Assembly: GCF_030440555.1 (NCBI RefSeq)
Contig: NZ_CP047118.1
Coordinates: 1,426,001-1,490,000, forward strand
Length of the DNA stretch: 64,000 nucleotides
From: Corynebacterium caspium DSM 44850
Lineage (GTDB): Bacteria > Actinomycetota > Actinomycetes > Mycobacteriales > Mycobacteriaceae
Direction: 5' to 3'
A program made the translations under genes and the position numbers. Below the pieces are notes generated by a model that saw only the letters and a program-made list of their open reading frames with translations, searched no databases and was not told the origin of the DNA. Positions 35,786-42,669 of this stretch are shown here, one piece after another (position 1 is the first letter of the stretch; every line of letters starts with the position of its first letter).

Positions 35786-36460
35786 ATGGAACTGCTCAGC
35801 CACCTCCTGAAAACCGACCCCGCCGCCCCCAGACTCACCGTCTACGACGAAACCACCGGCGCCCGGCTCGATTTTTCTGCACATACGTTAGACAACTGGG
35901 CAGCCAAAGTCGCCAATATGCTCAACGAGGAATTCGACCTCGGCCCTGGCGCGAAAATCAGCATCCAGCTGCCCGTCGGGTGGCAAGCGGTGGTGATAGC
36001 GCTAGGTGCGATGGCCGCGGAGATAGCCTTCCAAATCAACACCCCCTGTGCAGAAAAAGATGTGACCTTCACAACACTTGAGGCGGCCAGGGCGATTCCT
36101 CCCGGAGAAATCGACTCCGATATCTGTGTGGTCACCAATGACACCTTTGGACGTGGCGTCGTCGAAACCGGCCAAGAACTCCCCGAAAATATCATCGACT
36201 TTGCCCCCACCGTGCGCGTCTACGGCGACCACTACGCCCCCCTCGGACCACGCCTGGCCCACTACCCCACCCGCTACGACGCCACCACCAGACTGCTATC
36301 CACCGGCTGGCACGACACCCCCAGTTTTTCTGCACAGGTACTAGAACCACTCGCCGGGGGCGGATCAGCGGTAATCGTCACCGGCCTGGCAAACAACAAA
36401 GAGCGCCTCACAGAAATTATTACCGCCGAAAAAACCACGCACTGCATCGTAAAGGACTAG
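35786..36460 (+). CDS. TIGR03089 family protein
   Basis: The 224-residue protein has the features of the actinobacterial TIGR03089 family, distantly related to the N-terminal half of AMP-binding acyl-adenylate enzymes: LTVYDETTGARLDFSAHTLDNW near the start and VWATNM-like regions replaced by VIVTGLANNKERL at the end. The AMP-binding STGxTGxPK loop and C-terminal domain are missing, so it is probably not an active ligase. The ATG at 35786 matches family length. Three exact copies of the TTTTTCTGCACA motif occur in 225 codons, encoding FSAH, CAEK and FSAQ. The gene lies between lcpA and purE, its usual place in corynebacteria. Confidence 0.75.
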   Translation: MELLSHLLKTDPAAPRLTVYDETTGARLDFSAHTLDNWAAKVANMLNEEFDLGPGAKISIQLPVGWQAVVIALGAMAAEIAFQINTPCAEKDVTFTTLEAARAIPPGEIDSDICVVTNDTFGRGVVETGQELPENIIDFAPTVRVYGDHYAPLGPRLAHYPTRYDATTRLLSTGWHDTPSFSAQVLEPLAGGGSAVIVTGLANNKERLTEIITAEKTTHCIVKD

Positions 36461-36480
36461 CAAACACGCTGCTCCAGGTG

Positions 36481-36981
36481 CTATTCGCCCATCAAACGAC
36501 GCTTCAGAGCATCGTCGCGCGCCACCACCTCCGCAGCCATTTCATCCTGGAACTCCACTATCCGCTTAAGCAAATTCGTATCCGAAATTGCCAACATACG
36601 AGCCGCCAACAAACCCGCATTTTTCCCGCCATCGATAGAAACCGTAGCCACCGGCACCCCCGCCGGCATCTGCACAATAGATAGCAACGAATCCATCCCA
36701 TCCAAATTCGGCAAAGCACGCGGCACCCCAATCACCGGCAAAGGCGTCGCCGATGCAATCATGCCCGGCAAATGCGCCGCCCCACCAGCACAAGCGATAA
36801 TAACTCTGATACCCCGCAAATGTGCCGTAGCCGCATACTGGAACATACGGTCCGGAGTCCTATGTGCAGAAATAACGCCAACCTCGAAAGGGATCTCCAT
36901 ATCCGTTAAGGCCAAAGCCGCAGGCTCTAGCGTTGGCCAATCCGAATCTGAACCCATAACTAAACCAACCAGCGCGCGCAC
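36481..36981 (-). CDS. purE: N5-carboxyaminoimidazole ribonucleotide mutase
   Basis: The PurE protein of about 166 residues converts N5-CAIR to CAIR in purine synthesis, using the product of PurK. Signatures are [10 protein letters not shown] at the start, [26 protein letters not shown] and [19 protein letters not shown]. The start is set at the GTG 36981 because GGAGG lies five bases before it and the product length fits. The frame remains open to 37053. PurK normally follows directly, but here a DUF222/HNH gene on the other strand separates them. Confidence 0.9.
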   Translation of the reverse strand: MRALVGLVMGSDSDWPTLEPAALALTDMEIPFEVGVISAHRTPDRMFQYAATAHLRGIRVIIACAGGAAHLPGMIASATPLPVIGVPRALPNLDGMDSLLSIVQMPAGVPVATVSIDGGKNAGLLAARMLAISDTNLLKRIVEFQDEMAAEVVARDDALKRRLMGE

Positions 36982-37063
36982 CAAAACCTCCACAGAATTT
37001 TTCGACAAAGACGCCTCATTGTGCGCATAAATCCGCGCCACCGTCAATGTCACCCCCTCCCCC

Positions 37064-37073
37064 TGTGCAGAAA
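37064..37073 (+). repeat. TGTGCAGAAA motif copy upstream of purE
   Basis: An exact copy in the purE-HNH intergenic interval, if purE starts at 36981. It lies 20 bases from a DnaA-box-like sequence. Confidence 0.7.
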
Positions 37074-37092
37074 CTTCTTAACGAAAGCCAAG

Positions 37093-37101
37093 TTATCCAC
37101 A
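37093..37101 (+). promoter_or_regulatory. Isolated DnaA-box-like TTATCCACA
   Basis: A perfect match to the consensus DnaA box, single and without a cluster, 53 bases upstream of the HNH gene. It could be chance, a DnaA titration site or part of that gene's control. Confidence 0.35.
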
Positions 37102-37153
37102 AGCACTCGACGACGAATCCCAACACACCACCCGAGCTCTTAAATTAACAGCC

Positions 37154-38347
37154 ATGGATCTAGCCCACGTCGCCATAACCGACCTTCTCCGCGCCGCCCG
37201 CAATCGTGGCGCAGAACTTGCCCGACTGGCATATCGTCGTTCCGCGACCCCGAAAGCCCGCCAAGAACTCGCCATAACCTTCGGCATAGAAGAAGCCCGC
37301 GCAGGACAATGGATCGCCGTGGGCAAACACCTCTACGCCACCCACGAAAATCCCACAGAAAACGCCCACCGCCAAGACGCCGCCCACCTAGCCGACACCA
37401 ACGGCTACAGCATCGACGCCCTCACCGTAATAAATACCGCCCTACGCCGCCTCCGCGCAGCCCCCATCGAAGCCACCCGAGCAACCATCTTGCGCGCAGC
37501 TATCGGCAAAAGCGTCACCGAAATCCGCGTCCTCGCCCGCAATATCATCCACGAACTCAACTCCGACGCACCCCTAGGACCCGTCCCAGAACGCCGCTAC
37601 CTCCGTATTTCCGCCGCCCCCGACGCCCACGGCATGCGCTACGCCACAATGTGCCTGCCAGACTCGCAAATGCAGGCACTAATACGCAAACTTGAGCCCG
37701 TGGCGCGCGAACTAATGAAGGAACAACCACAACTGCGCCACCAACAAGCCCTCCTCGACGCCCTGTGCAGAAATATTGGCGGCGGCGTTCACCCAAACCA
37801 ATGGCTGCGCCAAGCCGCCATACTAATCACCATGGATGATCTCGAATCCCGCGGCGACGGCACCTACGCCACCACTGACGGCGCGCTCATCACCCCGGCA
37901 GAATACGCCTCCCAAAAGCTTACCCCACACGGTCTTTGCCTGGTATACGACAAAAATGCCGAACCCGTAGACCTCTTCCGGACCGCCCGGCACGCCAACA
38001 GTAAACAACGCGCCATCCTCAGCCTAGACCAACTCCTGTGCAGCTATTCCTCCTGTTCGCGCAGCGCCGAAAATGGCCAAGCCCACCACATCAAAGCCTG
38101 GCAATACGGTGGCGAAACCAACCTCGCAAACCTCGCCCCAGCCTGCAAACAACACAACTCCTGGAACGACGACAATCCCGACGCCCCACCCCACAACGGT
38201 CGCATCGTCAAGCATCCCATCACCGGCGAAGGCTGCTGGCTGCGCCCCGACGCAACCTCACCACGCCTCAACTATTTTCCCATCAAGAATAAAAGCGGAC
38301 GACGTTGGGCCACTCGCAAAGTAGGACGCGAAATCGTCGACGCCTAA
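37154..38347 (+). CDS. DUF222/HNH endonuclease-like protein (13E12 family)
   Basis: The 397-residue protein has an N-terminal helical DUF222-type domain and a C-terminal HNH region (about residues 296-340): two Cys (CSYSSC), the HHIKAW His pair, NLANLAP and CKQHN. This is a complete His-Asn-His metal site for DNA cleavage. Such genes belong to the multicopy 13E12-REP group in Actinomycetota and their role is unclear (mobile or restriction-like). The gene interrupts the purE-purK pair on the opposite strand. It contains an exact TGTGCAGAAA copy (37764-37773) encoding Leu-Cys-Arg-Asn. Its third positions are strongly C/A-biased. Confidence 0.85.
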   Translation: MDLAHVAITDLLRAARNRGAELARLAYRRSATPKARQELAITFGIEEARAGQWIAVGKHLYATHENPTENAHRQDAAHLADTNGYSIDALTVINTALRRLRAAPIEATRATILRAAIGKSVTEIRVLARNIIHELNSDAPLGPVPERRYLRISAAPDAHGMRYATMCLPDSQMQALIRKLEPVARELMKEQPQLRHQQALLDALCRNIGGGVHPNQWLRQAAILITMDDLESRGDGTYATTDGALITPAEYASQKLTPHGLCLVYDKNAEPVDLFRTARHANSKQRAILSLDQLLCSYSSCSRSAENGQAHHIKAWQYGGETNLANLAPACKQHNSWNDDNPDAPPHNGRIVKHPITGEGCWLRPDATSPRLNYFPIKNKSGRRWATRKVGREIVDA

Positions 38348-38348
38348 A

Positions 38349-39509
38349 TTAGGCAGATGCCCAAGCGCCGTGCACCATATAGTGCGCGGCGGCCTTGGCG
38401 ACCCTACGCGCCTCATCCTCCTGTGCAGAAGTCACATTTACGTGCCCCAGCTTGCGCCCTGGACGATATTCCTTGCCGTACAGGTGGATCTTGGCTTGTG
38501 GAAAGCGTTCCCATACCGCAGACATACGTTCCTTCATTCCCTGTGCAGGAATTTCAGGTCCTCCCAAAATATTCGCCATAACCGTATACCCTCCGCACAT
38601 GTCTGTGCAGCCCAATGGGAGGTCTAGAACAGCCCGCAGATGCTGCTCGAATTGGCTGGTAACAGAACCATTTTGCGTCCAGTGCCCGGTGTTATGCGGG
38701 CGTATGGCTAGCTCGTTTACAAATACCGAACCATCAGCAAGTTGGAAAAGCTCTACAGCCATCACGCCTGTCACGTCGAGTTCTCGTGCTATTTTCGCTC
38801 CCAATTCTTGGAGTTCTTCAGATTTCTGCACAGGGAGGTTTGGGGCGGGAGCTACTGCTTCAACGCAAATTCCGTCGCGCTGGACAGACTCAGTTACTTC
38901 CCAGGCGCGAATTTCGCCACTCCGATTTCGCGCTACTAGAACAGAAAGTTCGCGAATAAAGCCAACTTTGCGCTCAGCGACGAGCGGAACTGCATCGGCA
39001 AGCAGCTTTTCGACGAGTTCGCGTGCTTGCGCTAATGATGCGGGAAACCACACGCCGTGGCCGTCGTACCCGCCACGAGCCGCTTTGAGGCAAACATTTC
39101 CGTCCACACGAGACCAGAAGTCTTCGATGTTGGCAGTATTTTCAATGGCCGCAAATTCCGGAACAGGCACCCCTAGGGCCGCTAGTTTACGACGCTGCGC
39201 CAACTTATCCTGTGCATAAATAAGCGCGTGGGGGCGCGGTTCCACAATGACGCCTTCCCCGAGGAGTACCTCTGCGTGCTCATTGGGAACATGTTCGTGG
39301 TCGAAGGTCATGGCATCAGCGCCGGATACGGCACGTCGAAGGTCGTCCAGGTTGGTATAGTCGCCGAGCACAGTTTTCTGCACAGACTGTGCGGCAGAGG
39401 AGTCGAGGGAACTGCCAAGCACTGTGAGAGAAATGCCCAGTTCGACGGCTGCGGGTTGCATCATGCGGGCCAACTGCCCGTCGCCTATGACGGCTACTAC
39501 GCTATTCAC
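38349..39509 (-). CDS. purK: 5-(carboxyamino)imidazole ribonucleotide synthase
   Basis: The 386-residue ATP-grasp enzyme makes N5-CAIR from AIR, bicarbonate and ATP for PurE. Visible are the N-terminal VAVIGDGQLARMM, DHEHVPNEHAEVLL, ATP-grasp segments (KAARGGYDGHGVWF; ELAIRPHNTGHWT) and the C-terminal sequence INLYGKEYRPGRKLGHVNV-like region. The start overlaps the upstream PH-domain gene stop by eight bases. It is separated from purE by the HNH gene. Several motif copies and variants lie inside this gene. Confidence 0.93.
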   Translation of the reverse strand: MNSVVAVIGDGQLARMMQPAAVELGISLTVLGSSLDSSAAQSVQKTVLGDYTNLDDLRRAVSGADAMTFDHEHVPNEHAEVLLGEGVIVEPRPHALIYAQDKLAQRRKLAALGVPVPEFAAIENTANIEDFWSRVDGNVCLKAARGGYDGHGVWFPASLAQARELVEKLLADAVPLVAERKVGFIRELSVLVARNRSGEIRAWEVTESVQRDGICVEAVAPAPNLPVQKSEELQELGAKIARELDVTGVMAVELFQLADGSVFVNELAIRPHNTGHWTQNGSVTSQFEQHLRAVLDLPLGCTDMCGGYTVMANILGGPEIPAQGMKERMSAVWERFPQAKIHLYGKEYRPGRKLGHVNVTSAQEDEARRVAKAAAHYMVHGAWASA

Positions 39510-39960
39510 GGCCTCTACTATAGGTGGCGATGATCGCGGCGATGCGTTTGGTGCGCGGCAGCGTGTGCAGAATTAGCGGAGGCGCACCATCCCTAGTGTG
39601 CAGAATTATGCGCCGCCGTTTTTTCTGCACATGGAAGATGTTGGCCAGCGGTATGTTAATTCTTGCCTCGCTAAACGATGCCTCCCTGTGCACAAGTCTG
39701 TGCGTGGTAATTAGTAGCCGTTGGCGTCGGGCGCGCGCTACGGGCCAGAGAAGCCGCCAAGCTAGAAGTATCGCCCAAATGCCGACGGCTGCGTTGTGCA
39801 CGTCTATGCCGGCATAAACGCTGGTGTCGAGCCAGCCGATGACGATCCACGAGACTCCGGTGAGCGCGATAGCTTCGAGAAGCGGGAAGGTCAGCGCACT
39901 GAAACGCGTGGTGACGTCTACTAGGAGGCGTTCGCCGCGGGCTGGCTTAAAAGTGGACAT
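39502..39960 (-). CDS. PH-domain membrane protein
   Basis: The 152-residue protein has an N-terminal polar stretch (RGERLLVDVTTRFSAL), two transmembrane helices (about residues 27-45 and 54-72) and a bacterial PH (bPH2-like) domain with LLITTHRLVHREASF and ANIFHVQKKRRRIIL. The same gene lies between birA and purK in many corynebacteria and mycobacteria. Its function is not known. It lies six bases after the birA stop and overlaps purK by eight bases, so birA, this gene and purK appear to be an operon. Confidence 0.8.
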   Translation of the reverse strand: MSTFKPARGERLLVDVTTRFSALTFPLLEAIALTGVSWIVIGWLDTSVYAGIDVHNAAVGIWAILLAWRLLWPVARARRQRLLITTHRLVHREASFSEARINIPLANIFHVQKKRRRIILHTRDGAPPLILHTLPRTKRIAAIIATYSRGRE

Positions 39961-39966
39961 AGGAGG

Positions 39967-40680
39967 TTAGTTTAGGGGGCGCAGGTGGGTGATGTCGCCG
40001 GCGGAATAGCTGTGGGTAGTGCCGTCGTTTCTGCACAGGAGGATTTCGCCGGTGTCGGTGATGTCTTGGGCTACCCCTTCGATGCTGCCGTTCGGGGTAT
40101 CGATGCGCACATGTTGGCCGAGAGTGGCGCAGCGTTCTCTATACGTGTGCAGAAGTGTGGGATCTGCGGCGGCCCACTGGGCGAGGCGTGTTTCTAGGTG
40201 GGTGGCGACGGCGGCCAGGATCTCTTTTTCGCTGCGGGTATCTCCTTGGAGCCTTAACGATGTGGCGTTTTCGACCGGCAGTTCAGCGGCGGTGAGGCTG
40301 ACGTTTAGGCCGATACCGAGGGCGATGCGCGGGTGTTCTGGGTCGCTGAAATCGGCCTCGGCGAGGATGCCGCAAATCTTCTTTTTCTGCACAAGGAGGT
40401 CGTTGGGCCATTTGAGGCTGGAGTTACTGATGACGTCGGTCATCGCGACGCCGGCGGCGAGGGGAAGCAGCCCAAGGTGGGGCAGTTGTGCGGCATCTGG
40501 GGTGACGAGCGTGGACATCGCTAGGCCGGTATTTGGTGGGGCCTCCCAGGTGCGTTCGTGGCGTCCGCGGCCGTGTGTTTGGTGGTGGGCTACTAGGAGG
40601 GTGTGTGGTGGGAAGGCGGGGTTTTGGAGGATGTCTGCGTTCGTGGAGCCGGTGGTGGCGATTTCCTGGATTGTGAGCAT
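39967..40680 (-). CDS. birA: Biotin-[acetyl-CoA-carboxylase] ligase
   Basis: The 237-residue biotin protein ligase has the GRGRHERTWEAPPNTGL motif, TGSTNADIL, LKWPNDLLV and GIGLNVSL. It lacks the N-terminal DNA-binding domain of E. coli BirA, so it acts only as an enzyme. Its substrates AccBC and Pyc are both encoded in this window. The ATG at 40680 is chosen. A GTG eight codons upstream remains open. It is divergent from dtsR1. Confidence 0.92.
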   Translation of the reverse strand: MLTIQEIATTGSTNADILQNPAFPPHTLLVAHHQTHGRGRHERTWEAPPNTGLAMSTLVTPDAAQLPHLGLLPLAAGVAMTDVISNSSLKWPNDLLVQKKKICGILAEADFSDPEHPRIALGIGLNVSLTAAELPVENATSLRLQGDTRSEKEILAAVATHLETRLAQWAAADPTLLHTYRERCATLGQHVRIDTPNGSIEGVAQDITDTGEILLCRNDGTTHSYSAGDITHLRPLN

Positions 40681-40707
40681 GCTTCGTAGCTTAGTGGCCA
40701 GCACGCT

Positions 40708-40727
40708 AACCTACGGGGGCGTAGTTT
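40708..40727. promoter_or_regulatory. Inverted repeat between birA and dtsR1
   Basis: AACCTACG-GGGG-CGTAGTTT is an inverted repeat with one mismatch in the divergent promoter interval. C. glutamicum accD1 is controlled by the fatty-acid regulator FasR at a nearby operator. This dyad is a candidate but the match to FasR sites was not checked. Confidence 0.45.
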
Positions 40728-40809
40728 TTTGCCGCTTTACCTGCATAAAGGGAGGTTACGGTGGGTTTTGCACTAGAAAGCAGTGGGATTTGTGTCTATG
40801 CTTCCTAAC

Positions 40810-42390
40810 ATGACTGATACCTCACCTTCCTTGGCCACTACTGCTGACCGGATTGCAGATCTGCTGCGTCGTCGTGAAGAGGCGGCGGCGCCTATGGGAG
40901 TTTCTGCACAGGAGCGGGTGCGTGCGCAGGGGCGCATGACGGTTCGCGAGCGCCTAGATTACCTCCTTGACGAAGGCTCTTTTGTGGAATTGGATCAGCT
41001 GGTTCGGCATCGGACTACTGCTTTTGGGTTGGATGCGCGGCGTCCGTTAACGGATGGCATTGTCACCGGCTGGGGCACGATTGATGGCCGTGAGGTGTGT
41101 ATTTTTTCGCAGGATGGCACGGTTTTTGGGGGGGCTGTGGGCGAGGTTTATGCGGAGAAGATGGTTAAGGTGATGGAGTTGGCGGTGGCGACGGGGCGTC
41201 CGCTAATTGGTTTATATGAGGGGGCGGGGGCGCGTATTCAAGATGGCGCGGTGTCTTTGGATTGGATTGCGCAAACCTTTTATCACAATGTGCGCGCTTC
41301 GGGGGTGGTGCCGCAGATTTCGGTGATTATGGGTGCTTGTGCTGGTGGTAATGCGTATTCGCCGGCTTTGACGGATTTTGTGGTGATGGTTGATAAGACG
41401 TCGCGCATGTTTGTTACTGGCCCGGATGTTATTAAAACGGTCACTGGGGAGGAAATTACGCAGGAGGAGTTAGGTGGGGCGGCGCAGCATTTGGCGGTGG
41501 CGGGTAATTCCCATTTCACGGCGGCTAATGATGCTGAGGCTTTGGATTGGGTGGGTAATTTGATTAGTTATCTGCCGTCGAATAATCGCCAGTTGCCCCC
41601 TACTGAGTTGCCTGAGCAGCTGGGGGAAGAGGCAGCTGTTGCGCAGGCTTTGGATGCGTTGATTCCAGATTCTGCGATGACTCCTTATGATGTGCGTGAA
41701 ATTATTGAGGCGCTAGCCGATGATGGCGAGTTTTTGGAGATCCAGGAGGGTCGCGCGGATAACGTGGTGATCGCTTTTGGACGTATCGCTGGGGAAACTG
41801 TTGGTTTTGTGGCTAATCAGCCGCTGGTTTTCGCTGGGTGCCTAGATATTGATTCTGCGGAGAAGGCGGCGCGTTTTGTGCGCACCTGCGATGCCTTCAA
41901 TATTCCCATCATCATGCTTGTCGATGTGCCGGGTTTTCTTCCTGGCGCAGAACAAGAACATGACGGAATTTTAAGGCGCGGCGCCAAGCTGCTCTACGCC
42001 TATGCGGAGGCCACGGTCCCAAAGATCACCGTAACTATTCGCAAAGCTTATGGCGGCGCATATTGTGTGATGGGTTCTAAGGGGCTGGGTGCAGATTTAA
42101 ATCTGGCCTGGCCTACCGCCCAAATTGCAGTCATGGGAGCTTCAGGAGCTGTGGGTTTCTTGCGGCGGAAAGAAATTGCGGCCGCAGCTGATCCGGCGGC
42201 AGCTATTGCCCAGTATGAAAAAGATTATGAAGATTACATCCTCAACCCATATTTAGCGGCGGAGCGCGGGCTAATCGATGCGGTGATTTTGCCGTCAGAA
42301 ACTCGCGAAGAATTAATTCGGGCGCTGCATTTGCTCCGCGATAAAACCGAGACTCGTCCGGCACGCAAACACGGAAATATTCCGCTGTAA
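40810..42390 (+). CDS. dtsR1: Acyl-CoA carboxylase carboxyltransferase DtsR1/AccD1
   Basis: The 526-residue beta subunit transfers carboxyl from carboxybiotin on AccBC to acyl-CoA. It closely follows C. glutamicum DtsR1: [64 protein letters not shown] and [20 protein letters not shown], ending [11 protein letters not shown]. The crotonase-like N and C domains and both oxyanion loops are intact. It starts at ATG 40810. Codon choice changes part way: up to about 41,880 codons end mostly in G or T, afterwards more in C or A. A small epsilon-like gene follows. Confidence 0.94.
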   Translation: MTDTSPSLATTADRIADLLRRREEAAAPMGVSAQERVRAQGRMTVRERLDYLLDEGSFVELDQLVRHRTTAFGLDARRPLTDGIVTGWGTIDGREVCIFSQDGTVFGGAVGEVYAEKMVKVMELAVATGRPLIGLYEGAGARIQDGAVSLDWIAQTFYHNVRASGVVPQISVIMGACAGGNAYSPALTDFVVMVDKTSRMFVTGPDVIKTVTGEEITQEELGGAAQHLAVAGNSHFTAANDAEALDWVGNLISYLPSNNRQLPPTELPEQLGEEAAVAQALDALIPDSAMTPYDVREIIEALADDGEFLEIQEGRADNVVIAFGRIAGETVGFVANQPLVFAGCLDIDSAEKAARFVRTCDAFNIPIIMLVDVPGFLPGAEQEHDGILRRGAKLLYAYAEATVPKITVTIRKAYGGAYCVMGSKGLGADLNLAWPTAQIAVMGASGAVGFLRRKEIAAAADPAAAIAQYEKDYEDYILNPYLAAERGLIDAVILPSETREELIRALHLLRDKTETRPARKHGNIPL

Positions 42391-42431
42391 CGCTTCCTCC
42401 CCATTTCCCGACAAACTATAAGGATATATTG

Positions 42432-42623
42432 ATGGTCCCGATTTTTTCTATAACCAAAGGCACTCCCGACTCGCAGGAATTGGCCGCACTCACCATGCTC
42501 ATGGCCGCCGGCAATTCTGAACAGCTGACTACTTCAAAGCATCCACGTACTGCGTGGGTGCCTACCCCAGAGGTAGGAGGCGGTTTAAAGCGGACTGGGC
42601 TGCCGGGTTTTAACTGGCACTAA
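42432..42623 (+). CDS. Small acyl-CoA carboxylase epsilon-like protein
   Basis: A 63-residue protein follows dtsR1 by 41 bases, with AAGGA eight bases before its ATG. The N-terminal part, PIFSITKGTPDSQELAALTM, resembles the AccE pattern (FxVVRGNPxxxELAAL) and the C-terminal part TAWVPTPEVGG matches the Ser-Ala-Trp ending of many epsilon subunits. It would help assemble and stimulate the carboxylase complex. A second epsilon-like gene (44102-44287) follows dtsR2, so each carboxyltransferase may have its own small partner. Confidence 0.65.
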   Translation: MVPIFSITKGTPDSQELAALTMLMAAGNSEQLTTSKHPRTAWVPTPEVGGGLKRTGLPGFNWH

Positions 42624-42669
42624 ACCCCCGAATGAGGCTTCTTGGCCGGAGCCCCTAGAATTGAGCACT

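Noticed and set aside
36982-37053. Extension of PurE upstream of 36,981
   Set aside because: The extra 24 residues are unlike PurE, and the GGAGG-preceded GTG gives the usual length.
38395-39219. 274-codon plus-strand frame antisense to purK
   Set aside because: purK is complete with all motifs, and the antisense frame is Ser/Arg-rich with no features.
36000-40000. Replication origin suggested by the DnaA box and composition switch
   Set aside because: There is one box only, no dnaA-dnaN-recF genes, and the composition change extends only a few kilobases to the right.
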